From Enoplolaimus lenunculus (taxonomy: Eukaryota; Nematoda; Enoplea; Enoplida; Thoracostomopsidae), in assembly GCA_030248215.1 (NCBI GenBank), contig JASANG010003711.1, forward strand, positions 434,001 to 498,000: DNA of 64,000 nt, in the 5' to 3' direction. Every line of letters starts with the position of its first letter. Within the stretch, counting starts at the first letter, position 1. The position numbers were made by a program, and so were the translations under genes. Below the pieces are notes generated by a model. It searched no databases, was not told the origin of the DNA, and saw nothing but the letters and a program-made list of their open reading frames with translations. Of the stretch, positions 50,895 through 59,844 are shown in pieces.

Positions 50895-51272
50895 TATGTC
50901 GTAGTCCAAGTCGTAATTCAGCCTAATCCGAATCGAGTAGTCCAACGCGGAATTACGACTTGGGTTAGCCCAAGGCGGAATCATATCTGATAAACCCGTG
51001 CGTTTTCTGATTGGCTACTTGATACCGGCGAATTAGCGTAGGAAAACAAACTGATTGGTAGCCAACAGGAACTTAACGATTACCTAGCCAAAGAAAAAAG
51101 AGGATTTGCATCATCTAATCGTATTCGAGTATCGCATTAACGAAGTAACCAATCACAAGGTGTGCACTTGTAGTAGAGCAAGAATTACACCGTGGGCTAG
51201 CCCAAACCGTAATTCTGCGCTGGACTAGTCCAATTCGGATTTGGGCTGAATTACGGCTTGGGTTACGACATA
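50895..51272. mobile_element. Foldback element with ~90-bp inverted arms
   Basis: Left TATGTCGTAGTCCAAGTCGT, reversed right TATGTCGTAACCCAAGCCGT. Pairing continues through AATTCAGCC, ATCCGAAT, AGTCCA and GGCTAGCCCA motifs for about 90 bp. Flanks ATACATC and ATACATTC suggest an imperfect target duplication. 378 bp, non-coding. Confidence 0.8.
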
Positions 51273-51424
51273 ATACATTCATATGTTTATTGCTTTTGGA
51301 AAAACTGTATCATATTGTATTGAGGTATAAAAATATCGCCCATTTTATTATCATACAAAGAAAATTATTCTTAATGTGGGAAACATTCACGTCGCAGTTA
51401 TGGTAAGCGTTTCTATTTACGTTT

Positions 51425-51625
51425 GTAGGCGCATAGCCATAGGTAGCCAGAGATCTCAGCCCCTCCCTCCCTTCCTAAAGAAATTTTGCCCTCCTAGAAA
51501 AATTTTACTCTCTCCATCCCCAGGAAAGTTGTAGGCCCGCTTATATATAAGCCCTGAGAACTGAACATGACCCTCCAAAAATTGTTGTGCCCCCACCTTA
51601 ACATATACATTAATGATACGTGCGT
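51425..51625. repeat. Family H-like fragment upstream of DCUN1D3
   Basis: GCGCATAGCCATAGGTAGCC, then CCCTCCTAGAAAAATTTTAC and a second CCCTCCAAAAATTGTTGTGC, in the inverse sense of the family H interior. Low similarity. Confidence 0.4.
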
Positions 51626-51722
51626 ATGAATACTTAGTATCCAGCCAGCTGCGAGAAAAAAAGTAGATCTTTACATGTGAAGTTTGATGCATTTGTCATA
51701 CATCGAAATACATCAATGATAC

Positions 51723-51731
51723 GTATTTCAG
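51723..51731 (+). promoter_or_regulatory. DCUN1D3: Splice-acceptor-like site just before the DCUN1D3 start codon
   Basis: GTATTTCAG ends 7 nt before the ATG at 51739. This could be the 3' end of a 5' UTR intron or an SL trans-splice acceptor. Confidence 0.5.
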
Positions 51732-51738
51732 CGCAATT

Positions 51739-52138
51739 ATGGGAACGTGTTGTTCGAAACATGACTCATCAGCGTCGTCAATTGCATCTGGCAGTGTTGT
51801 TCAATGTCGACGACCGCTACGCAATAAAGGGTTTGATTCAACAAATTCAAATGCACATAGTCATCATCATTTGAGTACGTCCAGTCTGGTCACTGCCTTA
51901 AAACGTCACAGTTCCAATGGTGCAGCTGCCGGGGCGTGTCATCTTCAATGCGGCAACGGACTGCAAATATCGTCTGACGGACTTCAACAGAGTGGCGGTG
52001 GCGTTATAGCAGGCTGTGATCATACGGCTGGGAATGGCACTTGCTGTTTAGCTGGCTCGACAAATGGAAACAGCTACTGTCAGCGTGCGTTTGTCTATCC
52101 GAAAAAGCCTGCGGTTCCAAAACGCACAAGCATGGATA
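51739..52138 (+). CDS. DCUN1D3: DCUN1D3 exon 1
   Basis: Encodes residues 1-133 plus one base. The donor is GATA|GTAAGT at 52139, a strong consensus. The open frame runs on to a TGA at 52201, but using the later GTGAGT at 52200 would put exon 2 out of frame, so the earlier donor is chosen. Confidence 0.85.
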
Positions 52139-55100
52139 GTAAGTTCACCAAACGCAAGTGTCATGTGTTTAGCCAGGAGTCTAGTTTGAGGAAGGCAACG
52201 TGAGTTAGTTGAATATATGTGGTAAGTGTGCAAGTCTCAGCTTCAGCTAGCGCTTAGTTATGAATACAAATTAATTGGTCGAAATTATTGGAGAAGGCGG
52301 GGCGAAATCAAAATCGTATCCGCAACCGCGGAGGGCGCCAAGTGTGTTGAAATAGTTTAATGGGAGTGATAGATTGTTAGTTGTCATCAAAGATAGGATG
52401 TGTCATGAAGCTAACCGCTAGCTTGTTCAAACTAATGTATTCATTTGCTTGTTTCAAGATATAGTACTCGGTTGCATGTCCGCGTGTAATTAATTACTTG
52501 CTTGTTTGCTTGTAACTTAAGGTCATTTTAGGCATTTTTTATGTTTGCAGAACTTTTTCGGTTCAAATCAAGTTCCGATTTGGTTTCCGATATAATTCAG
52601 TTCCGTTTGACATCTTGACGCTTGCTTGTTTAAATAACGATTATGATTTGAGCATAATCTAGTTCCATGGCGCTTACTCAAATTCATAGAAGTTTGGTTT
52701 TGTTTCAGAAGACGATTCTTGCCGAACATTTCGTGGAGTTAAAATGTCTGCAGCGGACGCACGTCTGAATGCCGTGTTTGATCGCTACTGTGATCGAACA
52801 AACGGTCATCCCGATGTTATCAGCGCTGACGGTATTATCCGGTTCGCCGCCGACCTCCGGCTTGACCCGAACGCGTTCGCAATACTGGCGTTTGCGTGGC
52901 GGTGTGATGCGTCACAGATGTGCCGCTTCTCACGAGCTGAGTTTTTAGTCGGCGCACGCCGGCTGAAATCGGACGATTTGAAATCGCTTCGTGACTCGCT
53001 CCCACAGATTGAACGAGAGCTCGCGGTGTCGAAGACGAGTTTTAAGGTGAGTGAGCAATAGTGAAATAAAATGGAGTTAGGTACAGAAGCGTATTCAAGG
53101 GGGGTATATGGTGGATGGATAGATCCCACGCCGAAATTTCAGCGAAGACTTGGAAATTTCACTTATTGCTCGCTACGTTCGCTTGCAAAAAACGTTTAGA
53201 CGTGGTTATTTCCTTTCGAAATGAAATCCTGGCAACACCTCTGGTGGAATTTTGGATAGGAAGATAACATCGTTTGGTATAGGGCAGACAAGTTGTTGGG
53301 CGAGGTATGTGGTGTGAGGTTTAGAAGGTTAGGGAGGACAAGTAAAAGGAAATGGCTGTGACGGTTTGAAGGTAAGAGACGGGTAATGAAAGGAAATAAG
53401 GTTGGGTTCCTTAGATAACAGGCGGAGTATTTTGTATGAGTTATGGGGTAAAGCGCATGATGTGTTGAAGGCGCGACTTATGGTAGCGATGTTTAATGAA
53501 GGCATACGGGCTGAAGTGCGTATTTTGCATTTGTCAACACTGATTTTGAATTATCGCTGAATGAAACATTAAAACATAAGTTGTTAAACGTATTAAGTTT
53601 GTATTGCTTCAATGGAAATCATAATGTGTTAATATGTTTTAATTATTAGTCATGTTTTCTAGGACTTTTATCGCTGGTCGTATCGGTTTGCAGTCGATTC
53701 TGACGTTGGACAGCGTATTCTAGCGTTAGATTTAGCAATGCAGCTGTGGCGATTAGTATTCACACCTCGTCCGGTGCCTGTGCTTGATGATTGGATCATG
53801 TTTCTGACGGAAGCATCTAGTGCTGTCAAAGGTGAGCGAAATTGAACTAAACAAGAAGTGTCATTGTTCAGTTTGGTTTTTTCGAACAGAGTTAGGCTGA
53901 GCTGTTATTGCATCGAGTACCAAACATTACGACTTTTGAATTTCGATGGTCGAAAACGGTGTTTACAAGTTCTGTAATATTCACTTTCTATAACATAGGC
54001 CGTATTTTCAAATGTGTTAAGCCTTATCACCAGATGGTGATAGGGCTTGTAACTTTCGGACCAGGGAATGCTGAAGCTCAAAATTCAGCACATTTTTGAA
54101 ATGATTTTGCCCTACTCTGCACTAATTTTGAGTGCAACAACGCCAATAAGTTAGTTTGAAAACCTATTACTGACTGATCATAGTTACTAACTCCATTTGA
54201 GAATATGGGCCATAGTTTTTCCATAAACATAAAAACATGTCGTACATGTGCCATTAGTTACGTTTTTGGACAACAGTCAAGGCATTTTAACTATTCAGCT
54301 TGATTTAGTATCTAGGATAAAATTTAAATATCTGGGACGTAATATTCCACTTTTTACTATTAAACTACGTTTAAGTAAATCGTTATTCTGTTTGGTAATA
54401 TGAAAACAAGAAAAGACAAAGTATTTTTGAACCATCGGCATAAAACTGATATTGCGTTGTATGCCATTAGAAATATGCGTTTGTAAACGACAGTCCTTAT
54501 AAATTTAATGATTGAACGGGATTACGCGCATAGGAAGAAGCTTAAATGTTTCGGATGCAAGATACCGCTAATTATTTAGATTACAGTCACTGAAAGTTTC
54601 TTTTAGTGATAGAAAAGAATAAAGGTTAAAATGATGCTCAGTTACATATACGTATGCTTAGATGTTATTGTTGTTGTTTCCAGGTATCACAAGAGACACT
54701 TGGAATATGTTTTTGCATTTTGTCGATACCGTTGGAACCAACTACGAAACTTATTCAGCGGATGAAGCTTGGCCTTCGTTGATCGATGATTTTGTGGAAT
54801 GGAAACTGAGTTGCCGTGATCGTCGCAATAGCAGCGAAATTACAGCGGGACCTTTGGTCTCCCAAAACTGTCGCGAAAACCAGCTTGACACAGGCGATGA
54901 AACGCAATTGACAATCAAGACTGATTTGCATAATTGTCAGCCATTGCCTTGCAAATTAACAGACTGCCAGGTATCTAGAACAACTAAGCCATTGAAGAAC
55001 ACTACCAGTAAACCAGTGACGCTATATGCTTGTAAGCAGAGTAATAACAATAGCCCAGGTGTGTGCTGTGACGACAGTTTTAGACGCAATAACGAAACAG

Positions 55101-55534
55101 TGACAACAACCACTTATTCATGTGACACTGTTCAACAACTCAGGAACACAGCTAGCTTTGATGAGCTGGGCCAGTGCCTTTTAGGCCCAGAAATGATTGA
55201 AACTGAGGTGAGGGATCCATCGATGGGCTGCAAATCAAGGCAAGGTGGACAGCAAACTTTCAATCCTCAGCTTAGCGATGCGACAATGTTGGAAAATACA
55301 ACAATTGGAACTGGGTTAGGAGTAGATTCAACGGCAGTAGTGGAAAACCAATCAGCGCAGCTCATAGGAAACGATGCTAGTGCACATGTTCATAGTTGTG
55401 GCGCTGTAGTACGAATGGACGGAACCCGAGCAGATTGTGGAAAAATAAGTTTAACTGCGGTTTATACTGACGGAACTGGTTGTAGTATGACAAGGAAAAC
55501 AGCAAATTCTGCTGGGAAAGGATGCAATACTTGA
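51739..55534 (+). CDS. DCUN1D3: DCN1-like protein 3 homologue (four coding exons)
   Basis: DCN1-like proteins assist transfer of NEDD8 from UBE2M/UBE2F to cullins. The DCUN1D3 subtype is membrane-anchored by N-terminal lipids. Exons 51739-52138, 52709-53046, 53663-53831 and 54684-55534 join in frame (phases 1, 0, 1) to 585 residues. Seen: N-terminus MGTCCSKHD (Gly2 for myristate, Cys4/Cys5 for palmitate); a low-complexity linker to about 145; then the PONY domain about 146-350 with LDPNAFAILAFAWRCDASQM, DFYRWSYRFAVDSDVGQR, LWRLVFTPRPVPVLDDW and DEAWPSLIDDFVEW. D307, A331 and D337 keep the spacing of the human DCNL1 cullin-binding D211/A235/D241 patch (numbering recalled). Residues 351-585 are a Thr/Asn/Ser/Cys-rich tail not seen in the 304-residue human protein. 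Tail-to-tail with the MET-like gene. Confidence 0.92.
52709..53046 (+). CDS. DCUN1D3: DCUN1D3 exon 2
   Basis: Acceptor TTGTTTCAG|AAGACG, donor TTTTAAG|GTGAGT. Residues 134-246, the first half of the PONY domain (EF-hand-like N-lobe): AVFDRYCDRTNGHPDVISAD, CRFSRAEFLVGARRL. Ends in phase 0. Confidence 0.9.
53092..53251. repeat. Family X element in DCUN1D3 intron 2
   Basis: Contains GCTCGCTACGTTCGCTTGC, TTTAGACGTGGTTATTTCC and TTTCGAAATGAAATCCTGGC. It is the uninterrupted counterpart of the copy broken by family A at 14140-14710. Confidence 0.65.
53663..53831 (+). CDS. DCUN1D3: DCUN1D3 exon 3
   Basis: Acceptor TGTTTTCTAG|GACTTT, donor GTCAAAG|GTGAGC. Encodes DFYRWSYRFAVDSDVGQR through LDDWIMFLTEASSAVK, aligning with the human DCUN1D3 segment DLYRFTFQFGLDSEEGQR to LTENPSGIK (recalled). 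Ends in phase 1. Confidence 0.92.
54684..55534 (+). CDS. DCUN1D3: DCUN1D3 exon 4 with long tail
   Basis: Acceptor TTGTTTCCAG|GTATCA, stop TGA at 55532-55534. The first 48 codons complete the PONY domain (GITRDTWNMFLHFVD, YSADEAWPSLIDDFVEWKLS). The remaining 235 residues are low complexity with 15 or more Cys and no recognised domain. The reading frame is uninterrupted for 851 nt, which supports real coding. Confidence 0.9.
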
Positions 55535-57628
55535 GATTGATGCTGTTTTTGCAATTGTGCGTGGCAGGTGATTTTTAGGGTGGCGGGTGATGGATACAGA
55601 TGCGTTGTTCCTATATTTATATCCATGGATTTGCGGAAATTGCATCAGGATTTTGAAAATATTGCGAAGATACGAGAAGAAGCTGGAATACCCAAGGAAA
55701 ACTTATCGCTTGAGATTTATAAAACTCAAGTACAGTTGGGTTGTGATGTAAGCGTTTGTATCACGAAATATCAAAATGGACAGTTGACATCATGGTGAAT
55801 CGTTTATAGCAATATTTACATCGTGGGTTCGAGCGCCACCACATTCACAGCAAAAGTTTCGTGAACGACTCTATATGGTACTGCTTAGCTTGGAATAGAT
55901 TTAATTTTCTGCCAGTCAAAAATCTGATTAAAATTGTGCGACTGATAACGTGGTGAATCTAAGGATTTTGTTTAGACACAATCATGAAACGTTGTTTGAG
56001 AAAACTGTATACAATTAGCAGATAATTGTTTTATTTGCGATAATGGATATAATGGATACAGCGATCTGAAAGAAGCTTGGAATCGGTTGTTTGAAAAGAG
56101 TCACATATGTCATTAGAAATAGAGCTTTTCAAAAATCAGTTTGTAGATTGCGTTTAATTTTCTAACTTATAATCTATATTTAGTGTGTATGTATTGGTTT
56201 AAAATGTTAAAACACAAGCCGGATATGGTTAAATAAAAGGCTAATGGTGTTATTTGGTGTACATATAATTGGCGGCTGATAAAAAGTTTTCAACTTAAGT
56301 ATAGCGGATGTAATTAATTACGTGTAAATTATCCAAATGATGTTTTGAATATCTAATTTCGTAATATGGTAGGTGTATATAACTAGGAACATAATATTGT
56401 AATATAATTCAGTAGCGGATCCGGAAATTTTGGAATAGTGAAACCATATTGCTTGCGAGAATTCAAATTCAAGTTTAGTGCTAAATGTTGCTAAAAAGTG
56501 GTATAATTCATACCTTTGTATTTATGTATCGTTTGCATGCTCTGGAACAAAATTATATTTATGTATTTGTGCAACACGTTGCACTATTGTTTGTTACAAA
56601 GGGTTTATCAGATTTTCCTGCAATAATTTTTTAAAAATAGTCCGCTTGGTTTGGTTCCGAGAACGTTTGTTATAGATTCAATTGCAGTTTTGTTTTACAG
56701 CATTATTTGTCTATTTTAAGCGTTTTACAGCATGCATAATGCAAAAAAAGTACGTCGTAAAATGTTTGTAGTGTTGTTATATATACCTAATAAACATCAC
56801 GTGCCTTTTGTGTCTGAAAATTTATGTCGACCAGCTTTAGGTTAAAATAGGGGGCGTATATGATATAACTACAATTTCTAAATACTACGAGAACTGAAGC
56901 CAAGATTGTAGGTCGGTAGGGTATAACTTCAATTCAAAGAAGGGTTTTTGTGTATTTTAAGCGAGAGAAAAATTAGAACTTTATGAAAACGTTTGCTTCA
57001 ACTGCATTTGGAACTGTCTTATTGAGTGGAGTCGAAAAATTTTGTAAAACAATTTGTGAGGATAAATAGCGTAAAAAACTATTTCTATCCAGCAAGAACG
57101 ATTGCCTCTTGGCAATATATATACCATGGCCCGTATAAAGAATAGAGGCCTGCCCACTAGCCAGAAGCCTAAACCGAAACCTACGCGTAAGCTTCCCAGT
57201 CTTTTAAATCCCCCTTGTCGCCAGTGACCAGGATTCTATACTTGACGTGAACCTAACAATTAGTTATATTTTCACTGTTTGCGTGACATTTGTAGCAGGA
57301 TATTGGTGAATAGCAAAGATAATAGCGGGGCTGTTTATGGTTGCCCAACTCCGTTTCCCCTCACGATGATTTTTTGTAGCCACCAATGGACCTTCTCGAA
57401 AACGCTTAAAAATTTTCAGTTTACTTTTGAGCAGGGTGTAAACGGATCATGAAAATAACGGAAAGGAAAACGGATGTTGAAGTATACAAGTGTCGCAGAT
57501 GTTTTATTTTTGTTCCAACACCAGTTGACATATGCACATATAATTTTCAACACTGAGAGAAAATTATCTTCCGCTTTTTGCCCCATTTTGCTCCTGATGG
57601 CTGCAATTTCGACCCACCCCACTTCCAT
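55535..57628. other. DCUN1D3 3' region and spacer
   Basis: A 76-codon frame at 55568-55798 is unsupported and probably 3' UTR. A sequence at 55855-55915 (CGACTCTATATGGTACTGCT) recurs at 5515-5575. AATAAA at 56232-56237. A family D end (CAGTAGCGGATCCGG) at about 56412. Short CTAAACC/TACGCGTAAGC pieces at about 57165-57195. Confidence 0.5.
56232..56237 (+). terminator. DCUN1D3: Possible poly(A) signal for DCUN1D3
   Basis: First AATAAA on the plus strand downstream of the stop codon, about 700 nt away. Another lies at 56789-56794. Confidence 0.4.
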
Positions 57629-57833
57629 CCATGTTTAATGGTATGGCCTAGGGTCGTCCCGGTTTCTGTTGGGTCTGTAAAATAGTAGGCTTACATTCTA
57701 GACTACATTTTTTGCTTATGCTTAGGATTAGGCTGAGGAATACGCTTTTGCAACGCTAAGGCTATGCTTAGGCTTAGGAATGCTCTTAATCTACTGTTAC
57801 GCCCCTAAAAGTAACATTGGCCGTTTCAGTGTT
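57629..57833. mobile_element. Family B TIR element, copy 3, with TTAGGC-like core
   Basis: The left end is eroded (CATGTTTAATGG, GGTCGTCCCGGTTTCTG). Core TGCTTAGGATTAGGCTGAGG and ATGCTTAGGCTTAGGAATGC. The right end TTACGCCCCTAAAAGTAACA then TTGGCCG is intact. Confidence 0.62.
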
Positions 57834-59374
57834 ACATTCATGGCTGTACATTTTTCCGAGCGAATATAGTCTGATTTGCGTTGTATACAAAATATCGGCC
57901 AAGTTTATGCACTTTTGAAATGAATAACTTTAAGTTAAATTTACTGAACGACAATGAGACAATTTATTAATACAAATTGGCAGTAACAAAATAAGGTAAG
58001 TATATAGCTTATCAAATCAAACTAACATACCTGTGACACTGTGACAGTTTATGCTTCAAATACATAATTCGTTTATATTTGATGCTAGCCATAGCATGAA
58101 TTTAACGCGATTAAGCTTAATAGATTTTAAACCGAAACGTATAAATTCGTAGTAAAATTTTGAACACTACTCAACTCAACATCTTTAAATTCAAATTTGC
58201 TACGTTCATTCCAGGAAGTACCTTTCGTAAAAAAATTTGATAAGGACTGTCCTGAGATTCAAACACTGTACCAATAGTGTTTGCACCTCTGAATTTTATA
58301 TTTAATGTTTATGTATGCACGAAACTTGGTACGGCTGCCTGCCATGGCGATTAAAGTGGTGACGCAGAGACTGTATAGTCAGCTGAAATAAAACGCATGC
58401 ATAAATAATGACGGTGCATAGGATAATGCTGAAATTTTCAATGAAAAAATTGTTGGTATTTCCGGCAAAACTTCTACTGAAGCCCGAATCAGGTCGATTT
58501 TTAGCCAGAGCCATATAGATAACGCTCGAATTGTCAGCACGAGTGAAGGCAGTTAGAGGCAAAAATGCATGTTTAATCTTTGGCGACCGCAGTTCACAAA
58601 TTGTAGCGATAGCTATTGAAAACTTGATGACTTCAAAAACGCGTTCACAACACTGTGACATCACAATAACAAGACCACAAGCAGAGTTCGAAAGAAGCAT
58701 GTAATGTTTACACAAGACAGGAAGCTAACAGTTCTAAAATTCCATAGCTACTAAAATTTGCAGCGTAAAAATCCGACTGAGTGGCGCACAGCCAATCAGA
58801 TTCAAGTCATCCTCAAAACAACCATTGAAACGTAATGTAGCCATTCTCTCTGGACCCTGAATTTTCCATATTCCCAAATGTGTGTAGCATTTATCACCCG
58901 GTACTGGAACGCATTGTAAAACAACCGATATGCCTCTCTTCGCCTATTTGGAAACCGTACTAAAAAATTGGTGATTGGTTCTGAGAGAATACCACTCATT
59001 GTTGATAGCGAAAAACAGCCAATGAAACTTAAGCTTTATCACCCGGACAATTATCAAACCGCAGCCATAAGACAGCATCCAATTAAACTAGTGATACGTG
59101 CTAGACACGGTTGTAATGACCGGATCATCAAACACAGTGACAGAACAGCCTATCAAAACGAAGTATTGGCACTGGTCAAAGTATCCATTCTCACCAACGA
59201 GGTAGTATTAATTTATTAACTGGTGATAGGTGCGACTTACAGTAGAGAATACGGTTCTTGAAGAAAGAGGCAAAACAGCCAATGAACACGAAGCATTGGC
59301 TCTTGGCAACCAACATCAGCAACGCGAAAGTACCAATTGCTAACTGGTGAACTGGTGATAGGTGTTACACACGG
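57834..59374. other. Intergenic region between the convergent genes
   Basis: A family J fragment lies at about 58440-58510 (ATTTCCGGCAAAACTTCTAC). At 58795-59440 short units such as ACAGCCAATGAAAC and AAGCATTGGC recur several times in both orientations, together with ACTGGTGATAGGTG. This looks like a degenerate repeat rather than coding. An 83-codon plus frame at 58968-59219 lies inside it and is not supported. Confidence 0.45.
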
Positions 59375-59380
59375 TTTATT
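59375..59380 (-). terminator. MET: Probable poly(A) signal of the MET/RON-like gene
   Basis: TTTATT on the plus strand, AATAAA in the gene sense, about 85 nt downstream of the stop codon at 59465-59463. Confidence 0.5.
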
Positions 59381-59462
59381 GGTTAAACGGCTGATTGATG
59401 ACCTCGACAAGCAGCCAGTCGCAATGAAACCTTTTCACTGGGCAAAATAAGCATCTATAATT

Positions 59463-59844
59463 TCAACAACGAGGCAGCGTTAAATGTGACGAATGTTGCG
59501 AAGAAGTACGATGAGGCATACGTTGTGCATGATGATGATGATGATGCTGAAAATGTTGATTAAATAAAGGCTGTTGATTGGCTGTTTGCCCAGCGGAAGC
59601 AACCGTTGTACCTGGATGTGGCAGTGTTCCAGCATTGCTCGCTGTAGTGCTTGAGGGTAAAAAATTAGCATAAACTTGTCCTGGCATTATCGGCGTATAG
59701 TAAGGCTCAGATTCGGGTCGAATATAACGAACGTACGGGTCCATCGAATGGTGGCCCATTATCGTTCGATGCTGGATGACTAGGCTTGAAAAATCGGGAC
59801 GTTCAGATGCGTTTTCGTGCCAGCATGAAAGCATCGTTAGGTAA
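59463..59844 (-). CDS. MET: MET-like last exon (end of kinase and tail)
   Basis: Acceptor TTTTTTCAG|TTACCTAACG. Completes the kinase ([18 protein letters not shown]) and encodes a tail of about 100 residues with [20 protein letters not shown] and QVYANF, then Gln/His-rich sequence with six consecutive His. The stop TGA is at 59465-59463. Confidence 0.9.

Noticed and set aside
52139-52203. Longer DCUN1D3 exon 1 running to TGA at 52201, or using the GTGAGT at 52200
   Set aside because: That donor leaves two bases and puts exon 2 out of frame with a stop. The GTAAGT at 52139 gives a continuous PONY domain.
55568-55798. Small protein gene (MDLRKLHQDFENIAKIREEA)
   Set aside because: It looks superficially protein-like, but it starts 33 nt after the DCUN1D3 stop with no splice or promoter signal and no recognised domain. 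3' UTR is simpler.
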